DNA of 64,000 nt from Nocardia stercoris (GCF_003696265.1 NZ_RFFH01000006.1:219149-283148), one strand, 5' to 3'; shown: positions 54,837-63,925, numbered from the stretch's first letter. Numbers and translations are program-made. The notes: generated from the letters alone by a model not told the origin.

Positions 54837-56257
54837 AACGGCCGCTGCGACAACTTGTTCCGTTGGCCGCCGCGACTGCAGTACTGGCGGTGAGCGCCTC
54901 GGTCGGCGCCGGCGCGGCCTACGCCGACCACCCGCCGACGGTGGTTCCCGGCCTGATGCCGCCGGGCCCGCCGATGGGGCCCCCGGACGACACGGAACAG
55001 AACGCGAACACCGCGTGCGCCAGCACGCAGTCCGGTGGCGACGGTCCCGCGGTGCCCGACAACCAGGCGAGCCTGAATCTGCCTGCGGCCTGGAGGTTCT
55101 CGCAGGGCGAGGGCCAGCTGGTCGCCGTCATCGACACCGGAGTGGCACCGAATCCGCGGCTGCCCGGCCTGTCCGGCGGCGGCGACTACGTCTCGCACTC
55201 CGACGGCCTGTCCGACTGCGACGGACACGGGACCGCGGTGGCCGGTTTGATCGCGGCCAGCCGGGTCCCCGGGCAGGGTTTCGCCGGCGTGGCACCGCTG
55301 TCGCGGATCGTGTCGATCCGCCAGACCAGTAACTTCTTCTCCACCAAGGGAAGTTCGCAGGGCAAGAAGCCCGAGGACATGCCCGGGTACGGCACCACCT
55401 ACACGCTGGCGTGGGCCATTCGCCGGGCGGCCGATCTGGGCGCGCGGGTCATCAATATCTCCGAAGCGGCCTGCAAACCCAGCTACGAGGACATGCCGGA
55501 CGGCCCGATCGGTTCCGCCCTGCAGTACGCGGTGGACGAGCACGACGCCGTGGTCGTGGTCGCGGCCGGCAACAAGGACCACGACTGTAAGGACGTGGCC
55601 AACAAGACGATCGACCCGCTGGACCCGGCGGCGGATCCGTGGACCAAGATCGACTACAACTTCAGTCCCGCCCGCTACGACGACTACGTCCTGGCGGTCG
55701 GTTCGGTCGACGCGAACGGGCAGCCGTCGAAGTTCTCGGTGCCGGGCCCGTGGGTCGGGGTCGCGGCCCCCGGCGAGCACGTGACCTCGCTGGACGTCAA
55801 CTACGAACAGCCCGGCAGCAAGGGCACCATCACCGGCATGGGTGACACCCCCAGCGGAAAGGCGGGCGACCCGATCATGGGCACCAGTTTCGCCGCACCG
55901 TATGTGGCCGGAGTGGCCGCGCTGGTCCGGGCGAAGTTCCCGGACCTGCCCGCGCGGGACGTGATCAAGCGCATCGAGGCCACCGCACACGCGCCGGCCG
56001 AGGGCTGGAACCCCTACATCGGTTACGGCACAGTCGATCCCGTCGCCGCGCTGACCGCCGAGGTACCGGACAAGCTGCCGCCGAAGCACCCGCTCCCCGC
56101 CCGCAGCCTGCAGCTTCCCGTACCGGCAAATCCACCGGCTCCCGACAACACCGCCCGCAACGTGGCCCTGATCGGCACCGGGGCGGTCGCGCTGCTCCTC
56201 GTCCTGGGCTACCTGGGCTCGTTCCCGATCCGCCGCTTCCTGGACTCGAAGAACTAG
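54833..56257 (+). CDS. mycP: Type VII secretion subtilisin-like serine protease mycosin MycP
   Basis: The 474-residue protein has a signal peptide (1-31), then a subtilase domain with intact triad D101 (IDTG), H132 (GHGT) and S352 (GTSFAAP) and oxyanion Asn247 (AAGN). The Pro-rich N-extension (33-55) and cysteines C62/C129 and C214/C252 are mycosin features. A single C-terminal helix (about 443-463) anchors it. Mycosins stabilise the ESX complex at its periplasmic face. GTG 54833 overlaps the eccD stop. A strong terminator follows the gene. Confidence 0.95.
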   Translation: MKRPLRQLVPLAAATAVLAVSASVGAGAAYADHPPTVVPGLMPPGPPMGPPDDTEQNANTACASTQSGGDGPAVPDNQASLNLPAAWRFSQGEGQLVAVIDTGVAPNPRLPGLSGGGDYVSHSDGLSDCDGHGTAVAGLIAASRVPGQGFAGVAPLSRIVSIRQTSNFFSTKGSSQGKKPEDMPGYGTTYTLAWAIRRAADLGARVINISEAACKPSYEDMPDGPIGSALQYAVDEHDAVVVVAAGNKDHDCKDVANKTIDPLDPAADPWTKIDYNFSPARYDDYVLAVGSVDANGQPSKFSVPGPWVGVAAPGEHVTSLDVNYEQPGSKGTITGMGDTPSGKAGDPIMGTSFAAPYVAGVAALVRAKFPDLPARDVIKRIEATAHAPAEGWNPYIGYGTVDPVAALTAEVPDKLPPKHPLPARSLQLPVPANPPAPDNTARNVALIGTGAVALLLVLGYLGSFPIRRFLDSKN

Positions 56258-56269
56258 CACTCCGCATTA

Positions 56270-56302
56270 CAGTGCCCGGTCGGCCTCACCGACCGGGCAC
56301 TG
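56270..56302 (+). terminator. Terminator after eccD-mycP
   Basis: CAGTGCCCGGTCGG and CCGACCGGGCACTG form a perfect 14-bp stem with a 5-base loop, starting 12 bases after the mycP stop and followed by TT. The tail is short, but the stem is very strong. Confidence 0.7.
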
Positions 56303-56454
56303 TTCACGGATCCGTTGCGCGACAACGGTGTTCGTGGACCACACGGGAACGGCCACGGCTCATACCGCCGGGCGGTCCCCATACCCGGGTACTACGCGCC
56401 GCCCCCACCGCAGGGGGACGTGGCGTGGGGAATCGCGGACCTAGCGTCACCGTC

Positions 56455-57465
56455 ATGACCACGCTCGATCGCCCGGCGCTCGCGCCGCTCACCGCCCACA
56501 CCCCATCCCGACGACTGCACCGCCCCCTGCTGGTCACCACCGCGGGCATGGCGGCCCTGGCCGTATTCTCGCTGTGCGCCACGACATTCGACGACCGACT
56601 GCTGCTCGGCGAATCGGTCTGGCTCAAACCGCTCAAGTTCGGCATCGCCATGGCCCTGTACTGCGGCACCTTGGCCTGGCTGGTGTCGTTCCCGCATCGC
56701 GGACAGCGCCTGACCTGGTGGATGGGCACCGTCTTCGCCGCCACCAGCGTCGTGGACGTCGGATTCATCGTCGTGCAGGCCGCGCGCGGCACCTTCAGCC
56801 ACTTCAACACCCAGCACGACGCCGTCAACACCATCGGCCAATGGGTGTTCATGACCGGCGTGCCCGGCCTGTTCCTCGCGAATCTGGTGATCGCGGTGAC
56901 TCTTTCGTGGCAGCGCGTCACCGACCGGCCGACCTCGCTGGCCATCCGCGCGGGCCTGGGAATCGCGGTATTCGGCATGGCGCTGGGGTACACGATGGGC
57001 TTCAGCGGCGAACAGCAGACCACCGACGCCTACGGGCACCCGGTGCGACTCGGCGCCGGCCACACCTTCATCAGCGGACAGCCCGCCGTCCGCGACGGCC
57101 TCGACGGTATGCCGGTCACGCACTGGAGCACCGCGGGCGGCGATATGCGGATCGCGCACTTCGCCGGCCTGCACGGCATCCAGTTGCTCATCGTCGCCGC
57201 CATCGTGCTGGCCCGGCTCGCCCCGTCCGTGCCATGGCTGCGCCCCGAACGCACCCGCACCCGCCTGATCGGGGTCCTGGCGCTCGCATACACCGGCCTC
57301 GTGGCACTGCTCCTGTGGCAAGCGCTGCGCGGACAGGCCGTAACCCACCCGGACAGGGAAACCCTCACCGCCCTGAGCCTTGTAGCCGCCATCACCGCCC
57401 TCGGCATCGGCACCGTGTACGCCCTGAACCCCCGCCGCCGACAAGTCGCGGCCGGCAAGCCCTAG
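56455..57465 (+). CDS. Eight-helix integral membrane protein, unknown function
   Basis: The 336-residue protein has about eight hydrophobic helices (first near residues 25-46, last near 305-325). A loop between helices 5 and 6 contains several His/Asp residues (AGHTFISGQPA, MPVTHWSTAGGDMRIAHF). I do not recognise the family. ATG 56455 is the first Met of the hydrophobic protein. Codons upstream are in frame but cover the terminator and look non-coding. It sits between mycP and the convergent eccB, with which it shares a CTAG at the stop codons. Confidence 0.65.
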   Translation: MTTLDRPALAPLTAHTPSRRLHRPLLVTTAGMAALAVFSLCATTFDDRLLLGESVWLKPLKFGIAMALYCGTLAWLVSFPHRGQRLTWWMGTVFAATSVVDVGFIVVQAARGTFSHFNTQHDAVNTIGQWVFMTGVPGLFLANLVIAVTLSWQRVTDRPTSLAIRAGLGIAVFGMALGYTMGFSGEQQTTDAYGHPVRLGAGHTFISGQPAVRDGLDGMPVTHWSTAGGDMRIAHFAGLHGIQLLIVAAIVLARLAPSVPWLRPERTRTRLIGVLALAYTGLVALLLWQALRGQAVTHPDRETLTALSLVAAITALGIGTVYALNPRRRQVAAGKP

Positions 57466-58961
57466 TTGGGTTTGGCGGGGGCGGCGGTGGTGACCAGGGT
57501 CTTGGCTGGGGTCGGGTCCGGGGCGACACCGTCGTGGGCGACCATGGCCTCGGTGCGGCCCAGGGTCGGGCCGGAGGCCAGCAGCGCGACGATCGGCCAC
57601 GGTGCGGGTTCGGGCTTGGCGTGGTCGGAGTCCATGCCCAGGGCCTTGGCCGCCTCGCCGTCCTTGATGTCGTAGCGAACTCCGGTGTCGGCCACGAAGA
57701 ATTCGCTGTCACGGCGCTGGCTGTCGGGTTCGATTCCGGTGCTCTGCGCGAAGATGCCGTCGCCGGGGGTCTTGTAGAACTGGTCGGCCTTGGCGCCGCC
57801 GGAGTCGGCCTGCGCCAGCCGGGTCGGCACCGCCTTGTCGGGGATGGGCAGCACATGCCCGGCCAGCAGCGACAACTCGGCGTGCGAGCTGCCGTCGGCC
57901 TTGGCGCCGGCATTGGTCAGCGGCTTCCAGGACAGGCAGCTCACCGGGGCGTCCTTCGAATTCAGCAGCTGCGGAGCCGTTTCCGGGTAGTCGGCGACCG
58001 CCAGCGCGTGCGAGGCCGGCGCGTTGGCCTGATCGTGCTGGCTGATCGAACGGGCAGCGCCGTTGTCCGGGTTGGCGTTCCGGATGATCTGCACGGTCAG
58101 CGGCGAGATCTCCTGCAGGCCGTCGCGCAGGACCACGTAGTCCTTGTTCAGGGTGTCCACGTGCACGACGTCACCGTTGTGGTGGTTGCCGGCGAGCGCG
58201 AAAGTCGGTGTGCCACCGGGGTCCACGATCTGCGGCGGCACGATCGGCAGCACCTCGGGGATCGCGTTCAGCAGGCCCTCGCTGACCGGCCGCGGCGTCT
58301 CACCCCGAATATTCAGTGCGACAGTGACATTCGAGTCGTTCATGTCGACCTTGGCGCGGTGCTTGCCGTAGACCAGGTAGGTGGCGTCCTTGCCCTGCAC
58401 CAGCAGCGCCTGATTCGGATCCAGCACCTTGGCCTTGTCGCCCAGCGAGAGGCTGCCCGCGATCACGGTGTCGGTGACCTTCCCGGTGCCGTCGTTGCGC
58501 AGTTCGTCGCAGACGGTCCACGGGCGGCCGGCGCCGTCGGTGGCGAAGTTGAGCGAGGACGGGGCGCCGGGGATACCGATCAGCGCGCCGAGCGGCTTCT
58601 TCGCCAGCTCGGACTCCTTGATCGACACCGGCTTGGCGGGATCGCCCACCGCCAGCCGTGCCGACGCCAGATTCAGCGCCGGATGCACGGTCCCGTCGAC
58701 GACGGCGTACACCGCACCCGAATCCTTGCCGAGCAGAATCTTGTTGTCCCCGATGGCACCCTGCGGGCGCAACAACGCCAGCACGCCACAACCGGCCAGC
58801 GCCACGACACCGAGCACCGCTCCCGCGACATAGGCCCGAGACTGGGATCGCATCGGGTCGTGCAACATTCGCACGTCACGCCGCACCAGCGCGTGTTCCA
58901 TGCGGCGGACAAGGAAGCGATACCCGCTGATCTGCCAGCGAGTCGTGGGCTTCGAAGGCAT
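57462..58961 (-). CDS. eccB: Type VII secretion protein EccB (ESX-4 type)
   Basis: The 499-residue protein starts with the conserved cytoplasmic stretch TTRWQISGYRFLVRRMEHAL, typical of EccB. One membrane helix (about 44-64) is followed by a large periplasmic domain (65-499) with the repeat-like segments found in EccB (NKILLGKDSGAVYAVVDG; SCLSW and a paired Cys in WTVCDE). EccB links the inner-membrane complex to the periplasm. ATG 58961 has GGGGGAGGG upstream. It diverges from eccE over 115 bases and is convergent with the eight-helix protein. Confidence 0.95.
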   Translation of the reverse strand: MPSKPTTRWQISGYRFLVRRMEHALVRRDVRMLHDPMRSQSRAYVAGAVLGVVALAGCGVLALLRPQGAIGDNKILLGKDSGAVYAVVDGTVHPALNLASARLAVGDPAKPVSIKESELAKKPLGALIGIPGAPSSLNFATDGAGRPWTVCDELRNDGTGKVTDTVIAGSLSLGDKAKVLDPNQALLVQGKDATYLVYGKHRAKVDMNDSNVTVALNIRGETPRPVSEGLLNAIPEVLPIVPPQIVDPGGTPTFALAGNHHNGDVVHVDTLNKDYVVLRDGLQEISPLTVQIIRNANPDNGAARSISQHDQANAPASHALAVADYPETAPQLLNSKDAPVSCLSWKPLTNAGAKADGSSHAELSLLAGHVLPIPDKAVPTRLAQADSGGAKADQFYKTPGDGIFAQSTGIEPDSQRRDSEFFVADTGVRYDIKDGEAAKALGMDSDHAKPEPAPWPIVALLASGPTLGRTEAMVAHDGVAPDPTPAKTLVTTAAPAKPN

Positions 58962-59076
58962 CCGAACCCTCCCCCGATCGGTGCTCGTGTACGACCGACA
59001 CAGTACAGTTCTGCACAACCGACGTTGACTTCGGCCGCACATGTGGGGGCCGATACGGGTGCTTGGGGGGACCACC

Positions 59077-60810
59077 GTGGCGACCACACGCCGCCCGTTG
59101 TTCGGGCGTATTTCGCTGGGGAATCTGATGGCCGCGCAATTGATCGCGCTGGTCGTGGGGCTGATCGTCCTGGCCGCGGGAGCGCAGGGGCGCTACGCGC
59201 TGGCCGGCGCGGCGGTCGCGGGGCTGATCGTGCTGATCCCGCTGCGCAAACGCACCGTCGCCGACTGGTGCGCGACGCTGTGGCAGCACTGGACCCAGCG
59301 CGGCTACACCCTCGGCGACACCACCGATTTCCGCGGCGCCGACGGTCGCTCGCTGGGCCTGTACTGGGAGGGCAGCCGGGTCGTCACGGTCGTCGAGGTG
59401 CTGCCGCCGAAGGGCGGGCTGACCCGCATCGACCGCAACACCGTGCACGCCTCGCACCTGCTGCCGCTGGCGGAACTCGCACAGTGCTTGCAGCAGCACG
59501 ACATTCAACTCTCCGGGATCGACATCATCAGCCACGGGCACCGCAGCCGCTCGGGCACCCCGGCCGGGCCGATCTACGAATCGCTGCTCGGTCCGCTGCC
59601 GGCCACCGCGCACCGCACCGTATGGCTGGCGATCAGCTTCGACACCCTGGACTGCCCGCAGGCCGCCGACCGCCGCGGTGGGGGCGCCGAGGGCGCGGGC
59701 CGGGCGGTGACCATCGCGACCCAGCGCATCGTGCGCGCGCTCGAGGACGCCGACTGCAGTTCCCGGGTGCTGACCGCGCCGGAGATCCGCAAAGCGGTCA
59801 TGCAGATCAGCGCCGGTGTCGACCCGCGAACCCTCACCGGCCGTTGGCGTTACACCGAACTCGGCAACAGCGTGAACATCGGCGCGGCGGTGGATCCGGC
59901 CCACCTCGGGTCCGACCTGCTGGCCCAGCTGTGGGTGGCGCCCTCGCGCGGGACGACGGTCGCGGTGCGGCTGCGGCCCGGACGCGTCGAGGGCACCGTC
60001 GACATCGGCGCCGCGTGGCGGCTCACCGCCCGGGAACTCCCGGAACCGGTCAAGCGCAAGGGAATGATCCCGTTGAGCGGCCGGCACCGGCGCAGCCTGC
60101 TCGCCCATTTCCCGCTGGCCATCCCGGGTCTCGACGACACCGTGCCGATGGCCGAGTTCCCGATCGACGTGGTCGGCGCGTTGCACCTGCCGTCCTCGGG
60201 CTGCGGTCAGCTGCTGGGCTCCGACGAGCAGGGCAACGGTGTCGCGGTTCGGCTTGTGGGACAAGGTATTTCGTCGGTATATGTGGCCGGTGAGCTGTAT
60301 CTCGCGCAGCAGCTGGTGTTCCGGGCCCTGGCGGTCGGCGAACGCATCCTGATCCGCACCGACCGGCCGCAGGCCTGGTACCAGTTGGTGGAGACCATCG
60401 GCAACCCGGAACGGCTCACCCTCGCGGTCGAAACCCACCAGAGCGACGCGGGATTCACCGCGACCGTGGTGGACGGCGTCCTGGCGCCCGCGCCGCACGC
60501 CGGTGTCACCACGATCTACGTGACCGGCGACCCGACCGGATGGCCCACCACGCGCCCCGATCTGTCGCTGCACCAGCCCGGCGCGATCGGCACCCGGGTC
60601 GTGCTGCGCACCGGGACCACGCAGGTCGACCTGAGCCTGGTGTCGATTCCCCGGGAAGCCACCTACATCGGCAATCCGCGGGCGCCGCGTCCGGCGGCCC
60701 CGCCGCAGCCGGTCGGCGCCGGGTACGGCCGGCGCGGGCAGCAGTACCCGCAGCAGAGTCAGCAGCAGCATCCGGGGCAGCAGTACCAGCAAGGGCAGCA
60801 CCGGCGCTGA
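59077..60810 (+). CDS. eccE: Type VII secretion protein EccE
   Basis: The 577-residue protein has two N-terminal membrane helices (about 16-35 and 41-57), followed by the EccE domain: TVADWCATLWQHW, GLYWEGSRVVTVVEVLPP and the internal repeats around HASHLLPL and ILIRTDRPQAWYQLV. A Gln/Pro-rich tail closes it. EccE sits at the periphery of the ESX pore. GTG 59077 has a GGGGGG upstream. An ATG 12 codons earlier (59041) is the alternative. The ESX-4 locus of M. tuberculosis, as I recall it, lacks eccE, so its presence makes this a complete core. Confidence 0.88.
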   Translation: MATTRRPLFGRISLGNLMAAQLIALVVGLIVLAAGAQGRYALAGAAVAGLIVLIPLRKRTVADWCATLWQHWTQRGYTLGDTTDFRGADGRSLGLYWEGSRVVTVVEVLPPKGGLTRIDRNTVHASHLLPLAELAQCLQQHDIQLSGIDIISHGHRSRSGTPAGPIYESLLGPLPATAHRTVWLAISFDTLDCPQAADRRGGGAEGAGRAVTIATQRIVRALEDADCSSRVLTAPEIRKAVMQISAGVDPRTLTGRWRYTELGNSVNIGAAVDPAHLGSDLLAQLWVAPSRGTTVAVRLRPGRVEGTVDIGAAWRLTARELPEPVKRKGMIPLSGRHRRSLLAHFPLAIPGLDDTVPMAEFPIDVVGALHLPSSGCGQLLGSDEQGNGVAVRLVGQGISSVYVAGELYLAQQLVFRALAVGERILIRTDRPQAWYQLVETIGNPERLTLAVETHQSDAGFTATVVDGVLAPAPHAGVTTIYVTGDPTGWPTTRPDLSLHQPGAIGTRVVLRTGTTQVDLSLVSIPREATYIGNPRAPRPAAPPQPVGAGYGRRGQQYPQQSQQQHPGQQYQQGQHRR

Positions 60811-61188
60811 CCTGCTCCGCGACAACCGAAGTCGTCGGCTGAGCGCACGATCTTCGGCTCCTTTCGACAATTCCTGCCGATTTCAGCCGATCAATGTGCG
60901 CTCCGGCCGGGACCGCCGGCTCCGATACGCAATATACATCCCTCGCTGAATCGCACGAGAAAATTGCTCGACGACGATTCGCAAGATCAGGTTGTGGGTT
61001 CCTCGACTACGGAAAGGTTCTCGCCCACTACGGTAGAGCTGGTCATATCCGAGCGACATGCGCCGCACAGCTGTTGTCGCAGCGCAATCGACAATATCCG
61101 CTTGTGAATCATCCAGAAAATGTGATTTCAGTTCCCTTCCACGGTGTTCTACCGTTCCCGACGTGAGCTTCGGCTCGTTTTTCTTCGA
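60811..61188. other. 378-bp AT-richer gap after eccE
   Basis: Beyond the eccE terminator there is no convincing gene. An open frame over 60894-61166 lacks protein-like character. The stretch 60880-61190 is clearly less GC-rich than the surroundings and probably holds the promoter and leader of the secreted protein downstream. Confidence 0.4.
60826..60857 (+). terminator. Putative terminator after eccE
   Basis: CCGAAG-TCGT and ACGA-T-CTTCGG form a 10-bp stem with one bulge and an 11-base loop, followed by CTCCTTT, 16 bases after the eccE stop. Confidence 0.5.
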
Positions 61189-61947
61189 ATGAGCGGTAAT
61201 CGGTTCCACTGTGCGGAGCCGGCGGAAGGAATCACGTTCAAGAATTCGAAAGTGGCAGCCGAACTGGCGGCCGCGAGCTTGGTCCTGGCCGGAGTAGCCG
61301 GCGTGGGCACCGGTGTCGCGTCCGCCGACACCACCCCGCCGGCGTGCCAGCAGACCGCGAACGCCACCCACAATTCCGGCTGGATGGGGGCGTGGATCAA
61401 CAACACCTTCGCAAAGTCGGTCTCCGCGGCGAGCTTCGCGGCCGGCACTCAGGTCACCTACACCGACGTCGTGGGCACCACGAGCATCGGCAATCCTTAT
61501 GTGAACACCTTCACCGACTATCCGCCGCCCGGCTTCGGCAAGCCGATCAAGGCGCAGGTCACGGCCTATCACTTCGGGCAGGGTCAGGTCACCGAGGACG
61601 TCACCGCCGCGCCGGATCGCGGTGGCTGGAACGTCACCAGCACCGGCTGGTTCGTCAATTCGGGTAATCCCGTGACCATCACGATGACCTACCTGGTGCC
61701 CACCACATTGCAGGACGGGCAGCAGGTCGTCAGTGGCGGCATGAGCGTCGGCGGCACGGCCGGGATCAGCACCGACGTGCCCGAGGACGGTGTGTGCTTC
61801 ACCGTGCGCGGCGCCAATCCCGGCGAAGCGCTCCTGGGCAGCGCCGATGCGACCGGCCTCGGCTCGGCCACGAACCAGCTCAGCTCGACCGGTTCGGTCA
61901 CCGACGGCATCACCCGGATCATCAAGAATCTGATCCCGGGCAGCTGA
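61189..61947 (+). CDS. Secreted protein of unknown function
   Basis: The mature part (about 200 residues after ASADTTPPAC) is rich in Thr/Gly/Val beta-strand patterns and has two cysteines (PPACQQ, GVCFTV) that could pair. A hydrophobic signal segment, LAAASLVLAGVAGVGTGVASA, precedes it. The start is uncertain. ATG 61189 gives an oddly long 18-residue pre-signal stretch. A good GGAAGGA (61224-61230) is followed only by near-cognate codons (ATC, ACG), with the peptide ITFKNSKVAAELA after it, and GTG 61252 is too far away. I do not recognise the domain. Confidence 0.7.
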   Translation: MSGNRFHCAEPAEGITFKNSKVAAELAAASLVLAGVAGVGTGVASADTTPPACQQTANATHNSGWMGAWINNTFAKSVSAASFAAGTQVTYTDVVGTTSIGNPYVNTFTDYPPPGFGKPIKAQVTAYHFGQGQVTEDVTAAPDRGGWNVTSTGWFVNSGNPVTITMTYLVPTTLQDGQQVVSGGMSVGGTAGISTDVPEDGVCFTVRGANPGEALLGSADATGLGSATNQLSSTGSVTDGITRIIKNLIPGS

Positions 61948-62022
61948 CTCGGATTCGGCCGGTCGCGGCCGACCGCCACCTACCTCGGGCGGTCGGCGCG
62001 CGGCCGGCCGCTCGTTGTGCGC

Positions 62023-62583
62023 TCACGCAGGGTAGGGGTCGCTAGCTCGCGCTGTCCGTAAAGCCCCACCCCACCAAGCCAATTGGCGCAGCAAGCGCCC
62101 GGCCGCGTCGATCGCCGCGCCGTCGGCGGTGTTCCCGTCCCGATCGAATTTGCGCTTCGCCTCGTGGAAGCTGACGGTCTCCCGGATGGAGACCATGTGC
62201 AGTTCGGCGACCACCTGCCGCAGCTGTTCGACGGCGCGCAGGCCGCCGGAGAGTCCGCCATAACCGACGAAACCCACCGGCTTGGCCCGCCATTCGTGTT
62301 TCACGATGTCCAGCGCGGTCTTCACCGAGGCCGGATAGCCGTGGTTGTACTCCGAGGTGACCACCACGAACGCGTCGGCGGCGCCGATCCGCTGCCGGTA
62401 CGCCTCGACCTCGGGTGTTTCCGACAGGTCGGCCGGCAGCGGCGTGGTGAGCAGGTCGAGGACCCCGACCTCGAATGCGGGGTCGGCCCGTGCGGTCCGC
62501 AGGAACCAGTCGGCGACCACGGGCGCGAACCGCCCGGGTCGCACGCTGGCGACGATCACTTCCAGGCGCAGAGCGGAATCCAT
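62023..62583 (-). CDS. NADPH-dependent FMN reductase family protein
   Basis: The 186-residue flavodoxin-like protein has VIVASVRPGRFAPVVADWF (FMN phosphate loop, key S/R/G), TSEYNHGYPASVKTALD as the family signature and VGFVGYGGLSGG as the second flavin contact. It probably reduces quinones, azo compounds or free FMN. It lies 45 bases after the MTA phosphorylase gene on the same strand, but a functional link is not evident. Confidence 0.88.
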   Translation of the reverse strand: MDSALRLEVIVASVRPGRFAPVVADWFLRTARADPAFEVGVLDLLTTPLPADLSETPEVEAYRQRIGAADAFVVVTSEYNHGYPASVKTALDIVKHEWRAKPVGFVGYGGLSGGLRAVEQLRQVVAELHMVSIRETVSFHEAKRKFDRDGNTADGAAIDAAGRLLRQLAWWGGALRTARASDPYPA

Positions 62584-62628
62584 GGGCGGGAGCCTAATCC
62601 GGGCCCGGCTCCCGCACCGGTTGCCGCG

Positions 62629-63438
62629 TCAGGGCAGTTCGAACGGCAGCGCGACGCCGGTGTGTACCCGGCAGCGCTCGCAGGTGTCGGTGCCCTCGAC
62701 TGCGGTGACCGCGGAGCGCACGAGTCGCTTGAACGGCACCAGGTTCCGCTCGAATTCCGCGAAAACGGCTGCGGCGCTGACACCTTCACCGGACTCCAGG
62801 CCGGCGTCCAGGTCGGTGACCAGAGCGATTGCCGCGTAGCACATTTCGAGTTCGCGGGCGAGCACGGCCTCGGGGTGGCCGGTCATGTTCACCAGCTCCC
62901 AGCCCTGGGCCGCGAACCACCGGCTCTCGGCGCGGGTGGAGAAGCGCGGGCCCTGCACGACGACCATGGTGCCGAGCCGCTTGAGCGGCAGCTCGTCGAC
63001 GGCGGACGCGACCGCGGCGGCCCGCAGATCGGGGCAGTACGGGTCGGCGAAGGAGACGTGCACGCCGCCGTTGTCGAAGTAGGTCTGCGGGCGGCCGGAG
63101 GTCCGGTCGACCAGCTGGTCGGGGATCGCGACGGTGCCCGGCCCCCAGTCGGCGCGCAGGCTGCCGACCGCGCAGGGCGCGAAGATGCGGCGCACGCCGA
63201 TGGACCGCAGCGCCCACATGTTGGCCTGATAGGGCACGGTGTGCGGGGAGTATTCGTGCTTGCGGCCGTGCCGGGGCAGGAACGCCACCTGCCGGCCGTC
63301 GACCTCGCCGACGGTGATCGGCGCGCTGGGCGCGCCGTAGGGGGTGTCGATCTCCAGGGTGACGGCATCGTCGCCGAAGAAGTCGTAGAAGCCGCTGCCA
63401 CCGATGATGGCCAGCGCGGGCCGCGGAACCGAACTCAT
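62629..63438 (-). CDS. mtnP: S-methyl-5'-thioadenosine phosphorylase
   Basis: The enzyme splits methylthioadenosine into adenine and methylthioribose-1-phosphate for methionine salvage. The 269-residue protein has GGSGFYDF near the start, LPRHGRKHEYSPH (phosphate/His contact), the VNMTGHPEAVLARE methylthio/ribose site and VTDLDAG for base binding. A 6-oxopurine-type PNP activity cannot be fully excluded by eye. ATG 63438 gives the family N-terminus. It is divergent from csoR, with 130 bases between. Confidence 0.88.
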   Translation of the reverse strand: MSSVPRPALAIIGGSGFYDFFGDDAVTLEIDTPYGAPSAPITVGEVDGRQVAFLPRHGRKHEYSPHTVPYQANMWALRSIGVRRIFAPCAVGSLRADWGPGTVAIPDQLVDRTSGRPQTYFDNGGVHVSFADPYCPDLRAAAVASAVDELPLKRLGTMVVVQGPRFSTRAESRWFAAQGWELVNMTGHPEAVLARELEMCYAAIALVTDLDAGLESGEGVSAAAVFAEFERNLVPFKRLVRSAVTAVEGTDTCERCRVHTGVALPFELP

Positions 63439-63527
63439 GCGGTGAATTGTTGCGTACCGGCCGACGTGCCCGCGCACCGCCTCCACGGTGACCGCGCCAC
63501 CAACCTGACAAATCACTCCCGTGCGCG

Positions 63528-63542
63528 TACCCTAGGGGGGTA
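63528..63542 (+). promoter_or_regulatory. Putative CsoR operator
   Basis: TACCC-TAGGG-GGGTA is a G/C-tract pseudo-palindrome 26 bases before the csoR start. CsoR operators have this form (A/T-flanked G-runs meeting C-runs), so autoregulation by copper is likely. The site may also affect the divergent phosphorylase gene. Confidence 0.6.
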
Positions 63543-63568
63543 TCATCCGCCCACGGAACGAGGCAGTT

Positions 63569-63925
63569 GTGACCGACGAGCCCACGCGCGAAGCCGCCGA
63601 ACCCGCAGGTCCGGCCGCATCTTGCCACGACCACGCGGCCCACGGGTACATCACCGCCAAGCAGGATTACCTCAAGCGGTTGCGCCGCATCGAGGGTCAA
63701 TCCCGCGGCCTGCAGCGCATGGTCGAAGAGGAGAAGTACTGCATCGACATCCTGACCCAGGTGTCGGCCATGAACAAGGCACTGCAGGCGGTCGCGCTCG
63801 AACTGCTCAACGACCACATCAGTCACTGCGTGGCCGACGCCGCGGCGAAGGGAGGCCCGGAAGCCGAGGAGAAGATCCGCGAGGCCAACGAGGCCATCGC
63901 CCGCCTCGTGCGCTCCTACGGATAA
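63569..63925 (+). CDS. csoR: Copper-sensing transcriptional repressor CsoR
   Basis: The 118-residue helical protein carries the Cu(I) triad C58, H83, C87 with exactly the spacing (+25, +4) of C36-H61-C65 in M. tuberculosis CsoR. The preceding Tyr57 and a DNA-contacting Arg/Lys-rich first helix (LKRLRRIEGQSRG) are also present. Apo-CsoR represses, and Cu(I) releases it from DNA. The N-terminus has an extra Cys/His patch (SCHDHAAH, 18-25) that might bind metal. The GTG start follows GGAACGAGG. No copper pump is encoded before the window ends, only a GC-rich tail (63926-64000) with a C-run/G-run inverted repeat. Confidence 0.92.
   Translation: MTDEPTREAAEPAGPAASCHDHAAHGYITAKQDYLKRLRRIEGQSRGLQRMVEEEKYCIDILTQVSAMNKALQAVALELLNDHISHCVADAAAKGGPEAEEKIREANEAIARLVRSYG

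Noticed and set aside
60894..61166. 90-codon plus-strand frame in the gap after eccE
   Set aside because: There is no ribosome-binding site, no family resemblance and the composition is unlike neighbouring genes. I treat it as non-coding.
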